Assembly (NCBI RefSeq): GCF_024722015.1
Contig: NZ_JANQBD010000017.1
Span: 143,307-207,306 of the forward strand
From: Paenibacillus radicis (ex Xue et al. 2023)
GTDB lineage: Bacteria > Bacillota > Bacilli > Paenibacillales > NBRC-103111
Length of the DNA: 64,000 nucleotides
Direction: 5' to 3'
Shown piece by piece: positions 1 to 7,589 of the stretch. Under the pieces are notes generated by a model, which made no database searches, had not been told where the DNA came from, and saw only the letters and a list, made by a program, of their open reading frames with translations. Positions within the stretch are counted from its first letter, which is position 1, and each line of letters opens with the position of its first letter. The position numbers were made by a program, and so were the translations under genes.

Positions 1-2
1 CC

Positions 3-311
3 TTATGGTCTATTCTCGACAAGTATAAGGTTAGCGCTGTATTTGTAGGCCATGAGCATAATTACAACCGGCGAAAAGTGGACAGCAGCTTTGATGGAAG
101 TGGCTATCAGTTTACAAACACCATTTATCAATTAACGGTTGGCGGTGCTGGAGCTCCCTTATATTCGGGTAATAAAGAAAATAAACAAGTCGTTGTAGGT
201 CCAAAGGCTAGCTACCATTACATGGTCGTGGACGTAGATGGCGGCAAATCGACCTTTAGAGCGTATGATCTTCAGCAAAATGAGATCGACTCGTTTATCG
301 TTGAGCGATAA
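3..311 (+). CDS. Metallophosphoesterase, C-terminal part (5' end outside window)
   Basis: The reading frame is open from the window edge and encodes about 102 residues. It carries the motif GHEHNYNR near residue 20 and TVGGAGAPLY about 25 residues later. These are the last metal-binding motif and the following strand of calcineurin-like or purple-acid-phosphatase-like phosphoesterases. The His residues of GHEH are expected to bind the dinuclear metal centre. A GTG inside the frame at 78 is not the start, because conserved motif residues lie upstream of it. It heads a run of plus-strand genes, the fourth of which (1473-2921) is a degenerate relative. The family is typically secreted in Paenibacillus, but the N-terminus is not visible here. 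Confidence 0.85.
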   Translation, partial: LWSILDKYKVSAVFVGHEHNYNRRKVDSSFDGSGYQFTNTIYQLTVGGAGAPLYSGNKENKQVVVGPKASYHYMVVDVDGGKSTFRAYDLQQNEIDSFIVER

Positions 312-382
312 TTCTAGCGAAAGCTGAGCTTATGCTTACGAAGCAAGTTTTAGACAGAAAACTTTCAGGAGGCTAACTGCAA

Positions 383-943
383 ATGAAAAAAGGAGCTCCT
401 TACCGTGATATGGCCATTGCTCAGGGGATGATCGCTATCCTCTTTTTCCTGCTCATCCCATTGGCAAATGCAATCGGCCCGGGAAGCCAACGTTTATCCG
501 GCGTCCTGCATGGTCTTGGAGCATCGCTAACCTTATTAGTCGCAACCTATACTTGGCATGCTTACTATACCTACGCCAGAGGGAACAAGGCTGCTAGAGC
601 TAAGCTGGAGTGGCGGCTGCTTACGACCAACCTGCTAACCTTGGCAACGATAATCGCTGGAAATTGGCTGTATATCGGATACCAGGCTCCTGAAGGAGCT
701 TCGGAATGGTTTAAGCTACACGCTCCTATGGGCCATTGGGTTGTTATGGAATACAAAGAATTTGTCAGCCTCATGACCTTTCCTCTGGGAGTGGCTGCCA
801 GTGTACTGATTCGGAGATTTTCAGAAGGCAGGAAGATGGATGAGATTCGATGGGTGGTCGGTATCTTACTGACCTTCATGTGGTTTTGCTTGTTTATCGG
901 ATTTACGTTCGGTCTTGTGTTGGCAAAATGGAAGCTGGCGTAA
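383..943 (+). CDS. Small multi-pass membrane protein, function unknown
   Basis: The 186-residue protein starts at ATG 383 after an AGGAGG ribosome site at 367-372. It has about four hydrophobic segments (near residues 10-32, 42-60, 80-100 and 155-180). Histidines lie at or near membrane helices (LHGLGAS, TWHAYY, LHAPMGHW), a pattern seen in haem-binding or ferric-reductase-like membrane proteins, but no family is confidently recognised. It sits 71 bases after the metallophosphoesterase and about 80 bases before another small membrane protein, so co-transcription is likely. The role is unknown; a membrane partner for the flanking secreted phosphoesterase-like proteins is one guess. Confidence 0.75.
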   Translation: MKKGAPYRDMAIAQGMIAILFFLLIPLANAIGPGSQRLSGVLHGLGASLTLLVATYTWHAYYTYARGNKAARAKLEWRLLTTNLLTLATIIAGNWLYIGYQAPEGASEWFKLHAPMGHWVVMEYKEFVSLMTFPLGVAASVLIRRFSEGRKMDEIRWVVGILLTFMWFCLFIGFTFGLVLAKWKLA

Positions 944-1020
944 GGAGGTATGGTTTCGAAGGAGCTTAACTCTGTAAGCCGAATCTTCATGTATTAAGAA
1001 CTGATGTAAGGAGGTCCATT

Positions 1021-1440
1021 ATGGAAACGGAATATGAACAAGCAGAGTCACAGCAAATCAAGGAAACCCCTCAGAGAACGGAGACATCCAAGCAGCCCCG
1101 GTCTGGTGAAGCGGTTGCCGCGATGGCTGCAGTAGTTCTTGGCATGGCTGCGCTTACCGCAGCTCATTGGTGGAGTGCTGCCGATGCTCCTCATGCTAAT
1201 CCAAAATTGCTGCAATGGGGCTCCTGGCTTCCGAATGGGCATCGAATCGGCCCCTTTGCAGGCAAACAAGCCGCAGCACTTGTTGTGTGGCTCACCAGCT
1301 GGCTTATACTGCTTCCACTATTGATGCGATTTGATTTCAAGCTTCGCAAGTGGACTTATGCATTTGCCACCATTATGCTGATTCTGCTTATACTCCTGTG
1401 GCCTCCTGTGTATCATGCATTGTTCGGCTGGCCCGCTTAA
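1021..1440 (+). CDS. Small membrane protein, function unknown
   Basis: The 139-residue protein starts at ATG 1021 behind a strong GGAGG site. A charged Glu/Gln-rich N-terminal tail of about 30 residues precedes three hydrophobic segments (about residues 33-50, 85-101 and 112-134). The loop between the first two segments is Trp- and His-rich (AAHWWSAADAPHANP). It lies between another small membrane protein and the degenerate phosphoesterase gene, all on the plus strand with short gaps, which suggests one operon. I do not recognise the family. Confidence 0.7.
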   Translation: METEYEQAESQQIKETPQRTETSKQPRSGEAVAAMAAVVLGMAALTAAHWWSAADAPHANPKLLQWGSWLPNGHRIGPFAGKQAAALVVWLTSWLILLPLLMRFDFKLRKWTYAFATIMLILLILLWPPVYHALFGWPA

Positions 1441-1472
1441 TCAGCACTATTATTAGAGAAGGAGGCGATGGA

Positions 1473-2921
1473 GTGAAAAGTAAAGGCAGAGGAAGCATAT
1501 CAGCCTTACCAATAACCATGCTATTCGTGTTAATGCTTGCATGCTTGACGGTTACACTTTTGATGTCCAAACCTCCTCTTACAGGGATTATGGAGCAGAG
1601 CTCGAATGTGAACCGTTCTCCAGCATGGACCATTGGATACTTGATCGGACAGCAGACTGTTAAAGAGCCGAGCCGTTTACAGCATCAGCTGGAGGCTCGT
1701 AAAGATATTATGTTTTGGGCGGGAGAGGCAAGTCTGGCAAGCGACACGTCAAACAACCAAGCCGCTAGAAAGCCTGCTCCGCGGTCATTTTTCCCAATAT
1801 GGAATGAGGGTACCGCGGCTTTTAGAGACCAGTATGGGGATTTGTTCCCTCATATCCCGGAGGAACAGCTAAAGGGATATGGCAGAACCGCTTACTTCCT
1901 CGACTATGGCGAAGCCCGGTTCTGGTTTCTTAACGCCGCGAAGCTGGATGAGGAGCCATCGGCACAGCTCGATTGGCTGAAGCGAACCGCGGCGGAGAAT
2001 CCCCAGCTGCACCGGATCGTGCTCCTCCAGAAGGAGCCGGTGCAGCCCGGGGTGTGGGATCGGCTCGCCGAGAGCGGCGCCGATCTCATGCTGATCGGCG
2101 CGCGGGTCTACGCGCCGGAAGCCACGGTAACCGCGCAGCCGCAGGCCGGTTACCACAGCTCCGCCCACCGCGGGTGGGCGGAGTGGACCGTGAGCAGCCC
2201 TTCGGGCGGGCTGCTCATCGTCCAAGGGCAGGGCAGCCGCCTCGAGGCTGCCCTGCCCTTGGACCCAGCCGGTCGCGCAGCGGACCGGCTCGAGCTTGAT
2301 GCAGCCGCGCTGCGCCAGCCGGCTGCTGTGCAGGAGCGGGCGCCGATCAGCATCGGCGCCATGTGGCGGTACCATGCGGGTGGACCGGAGGTCCACGCCG
2401 AAGTACCGCCAGGGCTTGACCTGACCGGGGAAACCCCCGCCCGGTCAATGGAGCGGCTGCCGCGTCAGGACTGGCGCAGCCCTGAGTACAACGACGCTGG
2501 CTGGCGTTGGTCAGCCGCGCCATTCGGCCGCTCCTCGGACAGCGGCCGTAAGAACAACATTCGTACCCCGCTCTCTGCGGAGCTCCAATCGCCAGCGTAC
2601 TACTTTCGCAAAAGCTTCATTCTGGATGAAGCTGAGGCTTCTGCAGCGATTAAAGAGTGGATAATGCATATTTCATTTGAAGACGGTTATATTGCCTATC
2701 TGAATGGAGTTGAAATTTCCCGAGATTCGATCCGTGAAGGGCTTGTCGACTACCGAACACTAGCTGTTCCCCATACTGGCGGATTATATGAAACCGTCTC
2801 CCTTGGCAACCACCGGAATCTGTTGGTGCAAGGCGTCAATACTTTAGCCGTAGAGGTTCACACCAGTCATCCGGACTCTCCAGAAATGTGGTTTGACCTA
2901 AGCTTATCCTACAAAAAATAA
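1473..2921 (+). CDS. Degenerate metallophosphoesterase-like membrane-anchored protein
   Basis: I start this 482-residue protein at GTG 1473, which follows GAAGGAGG at a good distance; an upstream extension to 1350 overlaps the previous gene. Residues about 12-32 form a signal or anchor helix. Residues about 95-215 read like the second half of a calcineurin-type phosphoesterase, with a Tyr/Phe-rich strand, QLDWLKR and a following strand. The usual His-x-Pro is KEP here, and the usual Gly-His-x-His is GARVY. The catalytic first half (DxH, GD, NH[DE]) is absent. Residues about 330-482 resemble the galactose-binding-like jelly roll often attached to such enzymes (WRYHAGG, AYYFRKSF, EDGYIAYLNGVEI). 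Bases about 1960-2570 are far richer in GC than the flanks. It is probably a non-catalytic binding protein. Confidence 0.75.
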   Translation: MKSKGRGSISALPITMLFVLMLACLTVTLLMSKPPLTGIMEQSSNVNRSPAWTIGYLIGQQTVKEPSRLQHQLEARKDIMFWAGEASLASDTSNNQAARKPAPRSFFPIWNEGTAAFRDQYGDLFPHIPEEQLKGYGRTAYFLDYGEARFWFLNAAKLDEEPSAQLDWLKRTAAENPQLHRIVLLQKEPVQPGVWDRLAESGADLMLIGARVYAPEATVTAQPQAGYHSSAHRGWAEWTVSSPSGGLLIVQGQGSRLEAALPLDPAGRAADRLELDAAALRQPAAVQERAPISIGAMWRYHAGGPEVHAEVPPGLDLTGETPARSMERLPRQDWRSPEYNDAGWRWSAAPFGRSSDSGRKNNIRTPLSAELQSPAYYFRKSFILDEAEASAAIKEWIMHISFEDGYIAYLNGVEISRDSIREGLVDYRTLAVPHTGGLYETVSLGNHRNLLVQGVNTLAVEVHTSHPDSPEMWFDLSLSYKK

Positions 2922-2969
2922 AGCCGCATTTCGACCATCCCGGTATGATAAGGAGAGGAGCAAAGCCCC

Positions 2970-3407
2970 ATGAATAAGAAGGTGAATTTTATTCCGATAG
3001 CTCTGTTTCAAAGTTCACGGCATTTTATAAGTACAAGCTTTATATCCAAACGATGGCTGCCGCTTAGCTTATGCATCCTGCTTCCTCTCCTTTCCTTCTG
3101 TGTCGGATGCTCTAGCCAAACTAGTAATATACAAGAGCCTGAGCTTCTTGTGGCGCTTTCATTTGCTCCCCGGCATTTAATGATCGATAACCAAAATGAT
3201 TTTGTTTGGACAAATGTCACCATTAAACTCAATGACAACTATACCTATCAAACCAATATGTTATCGCGCGGCCCTTCCAGCATTCCTCTATCTTCTTTCC
3301 ATAATGAGCTAGGTGAGTCGTTTAATCCGGAAAAAACTCAACCCCATCATTTAATTCTCGAGGTACTTGAGGGCTTTAATGGGAAGCCAGGTCAGTTCAA
3401 TTGGTAA
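2970..3407 (+). CDS. Putative small lipoprotein or secreted protein
   Basis: The 145-residue protein starts at ATG 2970, behind GGAGAGGAG. A basic N-terminal stretch is followed by a hydrophobic segment (about residues 30-45) ending FCVGCSS. This resembles a lipoprotein signal peptide, with Cys at position +1 but an atypical Cys at -3. The remaining 95 residues have no recognised domain. It is 48 bases downstream of the degenerate phosphoesterase gene and may be the last member of that operon. The long N-terminal region before the hydrophobic segment is unusual, and a shorter start is possible though none has a better ribosome site. Confidence 0.55.
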   Translation: MNKKVNFIPIALFQSSRHFISTSFISKRWLPLSLCILLPLLSFCVGCSSQTSNIQEPELLVALSFAPRHLMIDNQNDFVWTNVTIKLNDNYTYQTNMLSRGPSSIPLSSFHNELGESFNPEKTQPHHLILEVLEGFNGKPGQFNW

Positions 3408-3537
3408 ATGGTAACAATTTGCTTAAATTACTATAAAGTTTCAATCAAGCGCATTGTCCTGGTTTATGAATGAGACTATACTATTGACATCAATCAAAAC
3501 CAGAGCGTCTTCATGCATTTTTATAGGAGGATCTATT

Positions 3538-3918
3538 ATGACAGTAGAAAGTAAAAGAAAAGAGCCATTCAGGTACATGCTAACGACTCCAACAGAATGC
3601 ACATTTGAAATTATTCAGATTAATGGCTATCCCATCTCGGCGAAACCAGCTGAGGCTGCAATTATCGATCTAAGCAAGTCCGGCTGTAAGCTCTATACAA
3701 AATTGGACTTAAATGCTGAGAATAATCGGATTAAGCTGCTAGTTAATTTAGCCATTGATGGTCAAGCTATGAAATACCGTGGAACCATTCGCTGGCAAAA
3801 GCAAACCGAGCACTCCTTCCATTACGGAATTCAGTTGGAGTTAATCGATTCTGAAATAGACCAGATGCTTGCTGACATCAAAGTTTTGGCAACTCATAAT
3901 AAAATAGAAGTCGTTTAA
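3538..3918 (+). CDS. PilZ domain protein
   Basis: I start at ATG 3538, preceded by TAGGAGG with suitable spacing, giving 126 residues. The motif DLSKSG near residue 47 matches the D/N-x-S-x-x-G signature of PilZ domains, which bind cyclic di-GMP. The upstream arginine motif is loose: KRKEPFR gives Arg residues five apart rather than the usual RxxxR, so binding is not certain. The protein is essentially a stand-alone PilZ domain and would be a cytoplasmic c-di-GMP receptor. It stands between the phosphoesterase-like operon and a convergent LysR gene, with no obvious partner. A TTGACA at 3484-3489 could be its -35 element, but no good -10 is seen. Confidence 0.75.
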   Translation: MTVESKRKEPFRYMLTTPTECTFEIIQINGYPISAKPAEAAIIDLSKSGCKLYTKLDLNAENNRIKLLVNLAIDGQAMKYRGTIRWQKQTEHSFHYGIQLELIDSEIDQMLADIKVLATHNKIEVV

Positions 3919-3929
3919 CGATCTACGAT

Positions 3930-4823
3930 CTATTCCTTCGATGCATTCAAAGACTCGCCTGTCAGCATCTTTATAAAAGCAAGCAGCGCTTGAGACATCC
4001 ATTTCTTGGGATGTATAATAAGCTGGAGCTCGAACCGAAGAGCCTCATGAGCAAAGGGGACTATCGCAATACTTCCCCGATTCACTTCTTCTTGTGCCGC
4101 AATCAGCGGCATGAGTGCAATCCCCAGACCATTAGCAACGCATTGCTTGATCGCCTCCAAGCTACCCAACTCGAAGCCGATTCGAAATTGAATCCCATGA
4201 TCCTTCAACAGCTTTTCAAAAATCCCCCTATAAATACAACTTTCTTCAGAAACGATTAATTCAATATCATCCAGATCTTGAATCCTCACATGAGCTTGTT
4301 TCGTCAGAGGGTGAGCAGGAGGTGCTATCAAGACCAAGGGCTCCTCACGTATTGAAATGCAATGAAGGGTCGGATCCGCAGGATAACGATCGAGCAGCAG
4401 CCCCACATCAAATTCTCCGTCCCTTACTTTAGTTAATAAGACGGACTCGCTTTCTGGAAGCAGTTGGACGGTCAATCCCACAATCTGTTGTTTCAACTGC
4501 TGCAAATAGCGCGGCAAATAATAGGCAGCTAACGAATCGATGGTACCGATAATGATCGAACCTCCGATTTGATTTGCAATTTGTTCCTTTGACTGATCAT
4601 ACAAATCGAGCATCTGCACAGCCAGCTTCAGAAGCTCTTCTCCAGGCGGGGTCAGCCGAAGCTGTCGACCATACCGCTCTATTAAAGACACACCATACTC
4701 CTTCTCCAGCTTCTGAATTTGCATGGTAATACTGGACTGCGCATAACCAAGCTCTTCAGCCGCCCTCGTAAAGCTCTGTCGCCTTGCAACCTCACGAAAT
4801 GTACGCAGATAGGTCAAATCCAT
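3930..4823 (-). CDS. LysR-family transcriptional regulator
   Basis: The 297-residue protein has an N-terminal winged helix-turn-helix (MDLTYLRTFREVARRQSF, then AAEELGYAQSSITMQIQKLE) and a C-terminal substrate-binding domain typical of LysR regulators. I prefer ATG 4823 over a GTG four codons upstream because GGGAAGG lies better for the ATG. It is divergent from a DapA-like gene about 195 bases away, the classical LysR arrangement, so it probably controls that gene and itself in response to a small ligand. The ligand cannot be inferred. Confidence 0.88.
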   Translation of the reverse strand: MDLTYLRTFREVARRQSFTRAAEELGYAQSSITMQIQKLEKEYGVSLIERYGRQLRLTPPGEELLKLAVQMLDLYDQSKEQIANQIGGSIIIGTIDSLAAYYLPRYLQQLKQQIVGLTVQLLPESESVLLTKVRDGEFDVGLLLDRYPADPTLHCISIREEPLVLIAPPAHPLTKQAHVRIQDLDDIELIVSEESCIYRGIFEKLLKDHGIQFRIGFELGSLEAIKQCVANGLGIALMPLIAAQEEVNRGSIAIVPFAHEALRFELQLIIHPKKWMSQALLAFIKMLTGESLNASKE

Positions 4824-5019
4824 AGCTACTTGCACCTTCCCTTCACAGGTTGTTTACGACTGCTGTAATTCAGAAACATGCAGATTGTTCATTTAGCTGT
4901 AAGCCGCCCTTACTCATCATCAAAAATAATGATCATGCTCATCATTTATTATAGATAACTATGATGATTGAATCCATGCTAAAGTATCCATACACACTTA
5001 ATGAATGGAGTTGGATGCA
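4824..5019. promoter_or_regulatory. Divergent LysR / dapA-like control region
   Basis: This gap is AT-rich and holds repeated CATCAT/ATGATG motifs between about 4914 and 4971. Among them is an imperfect palindrome around AATGATCATGCTCATCATT, which could be the LysR binding site. No convincing -35/-10 pair is evident. Confidence 0.35.
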
Positions 5020-5898
5020 ATGTTACAATCACATGAGCTTCGTGGAATTTATGTTCCTATCATAACACCTTTTAATGCTAATGGAGAGCTTGACCTGGAG
5101 TCCTTTGGATCGCTCGCCCAACATTTAATTACCGAAGGTATCCATGGTTTGGTTGTCAATGGAACCACTGGCGAATCGCCTGCTGTTGAATCGAACGAAG
5201 TACCTCTTCTAATAGCAACTGCACGTATGGCAGTTGACTCCACTCGACAAATTCCAATAGTAGTTGGTACAGGAACGAACAGCACAGCTTCTACCCTGCA
5301 AAAAACCGAACAAGCTGGGCTCCATGGAGCTGATGCTGCGCTAGTTGTTGTTCCCTACTACAGTCGACCCTCGCAGCAAGGAATTATTGAACATTTTCGC
5401 AGTCTGGCAGCTGCGGGCCTTCCGGTTATTATGTATGATGTTCCTCACCGTACTGGGGTTGTATTGGAGGTCAATACTGTACGGACTATAATGGAAATGG
5501 ATCATATTATAGGCCTTAAGGACAGCACTGGCAGTATTAAATTGGTTTCGGAATTATCCCGGGTTGGATCAAAACCAGTTCTGTGCGGGGATGATGAGCA
5601 TTTCTATGCGTCACTCTGCTGCGGGGCTCAAGGGGGTATGCTTGCTTCAGCCCATATAGGTACTGATCGATTTGTTCGATTGTATCAGCTTTTTATGGCA
5701 GGGCAGACGGGCGAAGCCAAGCTTCTGTTCGACGATCTGCTTCCATTAATCCGGCTCCTGTTCACTGAGCCCAATCCCGCACCGCTTAAATGGTTGCTTG
5801 CCCAACGGCTGCTAATAATGTCCGATGACTTGCGGCTTCCATTGACTCGCATAAGCACTCAGCTTCAGCAGCAGCTAGCTTCATTACAGACAAAATAA
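5020..5898 (+). CDS. DapA-family aldolase/lyase (dihydrodipicolinate synthase-like)
   Basis: The 292-residue TIM-barrel protein matches class I pyruvate-dependent aldolases. Visible residues are GTTGES near the N-terminus (substrate carboxylate binding), YYSRP, YDVPHRTG (catalytic Tyr and Arg), and the Schiff-base Lys in GLKDSTG. I prefer ATG 5020 over ATG 5005, because GGAG at 5007-5010 is well spaced for it and the length fits the family. True DapA condenses pyruvate with aspartate semialdehyde in lysine synthesis. The isolated position opposite a LysR regulator suggests a catabolic paralogue instead, such as one acting on a sugar acid or a sialic-acid-like compound. The substrate is not resolved. 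Confidence 0.85.
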   Translation: MLQSHELRGIYVPIITPFNANGELDLESFGSLAQHLITEGIHGLVVNGTTGESPAVESNEVPLLIATARMAVDSTRQIPIVVGTGTNSTASTLQKTEQAGLHGADAALVVVPYYSRPSQQGIIEHFRSLAAAGLPVIMYDVPHRTGVVLEVNTVRTIMEMDHIIGLKDSTGSIKLVSELSRVGSKPVLCGDDEHFYASLCCGAQGGMLASAHIGTDRFVRLYQLFMAGQTGEAKLLFDDLLPLIRLLFTEPNPAPLKWLLAQRLLIMSDDLRLPLTRISTQLQQQLASLQTK

Positions 5899-6058
5899 GT
5901 CGCATACATTAAACAGCTGCTTCTTCCAATTGTCGCAAGTCGCGTATATTAAACAGTTGCTTCTTCCAATTGCCGCAAGTTGCGTATATTAAACAGATGC
6001 TTCTTCCAATTGCCGCAAGTTGCGTATATTAAACAGATGCTTCTTCCAATTGCCGCAG
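5899..6058. repeat. 40-bp tandem repeat, four copies
   Basis: Four units with an exact 40-base period start at 5901, 5941, 5981 and 6021. Copies 3 and 4 are nearly identical; copies 1 and 2 differ at a few sites. The last copy contains the end of the EcsC-family gene on the minus strand, encoding its last residues (RQLEEASV and stop). The extra copies are therefore duplications of that 3' end. The period is not a multiple of three and lies beyond the stop codon, so the extra copies are not translated with the gene. Confidence 0.92.
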
Positions 6059-7036
6059 CCTCTCCATAATCCTTCGCTTGCGGTAAAGCATTTTACCAGT
6101 CTCCGCTACCTGCTGAAGCGACTCTCGGTTGGAGTAAGCGCCAAATAGAGTTCCAGCTATGGGCACGAGCTGAAATAATTTCTTCATGCCGAAGCTGTCC
6201 CGGTAAGCGGAGACAACCTCGCGCCAGCCTTGAAGTTGGCTCATGACCTGGACAGAGATATCTTCGCTATCATATTCAGCCAGTTCTTCAAGAATTGCCT
6301 TTTTGCCTACAATGTCGGAAGAAGAGAACTGCAGGCACTTTATGATGAAGGTACGCTCTCTTGCATCCTTTGGATTGAAGCCGTAGCATATTGCCAATTC
6401 TTGCAATACCTTCAGTGACAGCCCCAACATGGCGGGTATGTCCGCTACTATAGTGAACAACCCGCCAAATCCGGTCGCCGCTCCTTGAACAGTTGCCATA
6501 TTTGTTCGGCTTTCCCCTAGCTGGTCCGCTACTCGATCCATCACGCCAAGAGGCAACTCCTTGAGTTCCTTGATCTCTTCGGGTCCCTTGCCCTCTTTAT
6601 ATTCGTTGATCTTTTCAGGTCCCTTGATCTCCTCGTATACTTTGACCTCTTCGTATCCCTTGATCTTTTCGGGTTCCTTGATCTCTTTGTATCCCTTGAT
6701 CTTTTCGGGTCCTTTGACCTCTTCGTATCCTTTGACCTTTTCAAGTCCCTGCAATTCTTTGATCTCCTCGGTCCAAGGTTCCGCTTGGCGAAATTCCCTT
6801 TGAAGCTTGTCCTGAATTGTCTTCTCAGACACAAGGTAATCTCCACCGGTTTGGATAAATCGACCTATTTCATTCAAAGCTAGCTCTATTTTGTCCTGAA
6901 TTAATTTTGGTGTCCATTTATCCAACAAGACGAAGGGGAGCCGACCGAGTTTCTCCCAGAACCACAAATCTTTTTGTTCTTTTTCCCATCGAATAATAGT
7001 TTGAAGCTCCCGCAACAGCTGTTCTTTATTTTCCAT
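6029..7036 (-). CDS. EcsC-family protein with hexapeptide-repeat insert
   Basis: The 335-residue protein resembles the EcsC family: an N-terminal Trp-rich helix region (residues 1-60), then from about residue 165 a Gly/Ala-rich core (TVQGAATGFGG, IVADIPAMLGL) and a C-terminal helical part. Between these, residues 101-160 are ten tandem hexapeptides of the form [VI]-K-G-[YP]-[EK]-[EK], a highly charged low-complexity insert that is probably helical or extended. The start ATG at 7036 lacks a very strong ribosome site. The family is named for a gene beside the Ecs ABC transporter, but its biochemical role is unknown. The final codons are part of the tandem array at 5899-6058. Confidence 0.8.
   Translation of the reverse strand: MENKEQLLRELQTIIRWEKEQKDLWFWEKLGRLPFVLLDKWTPKLIQDKIELALNEIGRFIQTGGDYLVSEKTIQDKLQREFRQAEPWTEEIKELQGLEKVKGYEEVKGPEKIKGYKEIKEPEKIKGYEEVKVYEEIKGPEKINEYKEGKGPEEIKELKELPLGVMDRVADQLGESRTNMATVQGAATGFGGLFTIVADIPAMLGLSLKVLQELAICYGFNPKDARERTFIIKCLQFSSSDIVGKKAILEELAEYDSEDISVQVMSQLQGWREVVSAYRDSFGMKKLFQLVPIAGTLFGAYSNRESLQQVAETGKMLYRKRRIMERLRQLEEASV
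6557..6736 (-). repeat. 18-bp coding minisatellite (ten hexapeptides)
   Basis: Ten in-frame 18-base units encode residues 101-160 of the EcsC-family protein. Units often alternate between a Tyr form (KGYEE) and a Pro form (KGPEK), giving a secondary 36-base period. The length is a multiple of three, so expansions keep the frame. Confidence 0.9.
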
Positions 7037-7175
7037 TTATCTTTAATCCTCTCCTTTCCCCTTCCAATACGTAAGATTGGCGAAAAAAGGTTCAATTATT
7101 AAAACTTGCGTATATTTTGTTTTCTACATCAAAACAAGTAATTGATGCAATCAATCAGCGATCCTCTCCTTTTAG

Positions 7176-7375
7176 ATCAAATCTAACTGGAAAAACTCCC
7201 GCTAATATAGCCCACATTACCTAAATATCTAACTTAACGGATAAAACTCCCGTTAATATCACCCTTTTGGGCAATTTCCCCACATACGCACTAAAATAGA
7301 TGGACGATTTCCAGTTAAACTCCTTTCAAGGAAGAAAAGGGGAATATTAGCTCCAGAAATTCCAGTTAATATGTT
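7176..7375. repeat. Dispersed inverted-repeat element, family 2
   Basis: The left edge reads ATCTAACTGGAAAAACT and the right edge ends TTCCAGTTAATATG, which are inverted relative to each other. A second internal copy of the left motif (ATCTAACTTAACGGA) begins at 7227. A related shorter unit with the same edges lies at 32529-32625. No coding capacity is visible. Confidence 0.6.
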
Positions 7376-7406
7376 AAACAGTGGATAGGAGCTTGCTTTT
7401 GGTTTT

Positions 7407-7505
7407 GACTTTGGTTTGACTTTGGTTTGACTTTGGTTTGACTTTGGTTTGACTTTGGTTTGACTTTGGTTTGACTTTGGTTTGACTTTGGTTTGACTTT
7501 GGTTT
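7407..7505. repeat. 11-bp tandem repeat, nine copies
   Basis: Nine perfect units of GACTTTGGTTT run head to tail, with a diverged half-unit on each side. Read on the minus strand the 33-base triple period encodes KPKSNQSQTKV repeats, but no ribosome site or conserved protein supports translation. Confidence 0.93.
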
Positions 7506-7589
7506 TTACTTGGATTTTCGCCTTACTCTCGACTTTGGTCCCTGTTTTCGCTTTGATTTCGGCATTGCTCCCTGTTTTCACTCTGGTCT

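Noticed and set aside
1869..2396. 175-residue minus-strand protein opposite the degenerate phosphoesterase gene
   Set aside because: The overlap is in the GC-rich island where all frames are open; the plus-strand frame has the recognisable domains.
5899..6058. Possible CRISPR array (regular 40-base spacing)
   Set aside because: The units are contiguous repeats with no unique spacers, and no cas genes are in the window.
7407..7505. Possible Asn/Gln/Lys-rich repeat protein on the minus strand
   Set aside because: The frame is created by a perfect 11-base repeat that is open in every frame; there is no ribosome site or conserved start.
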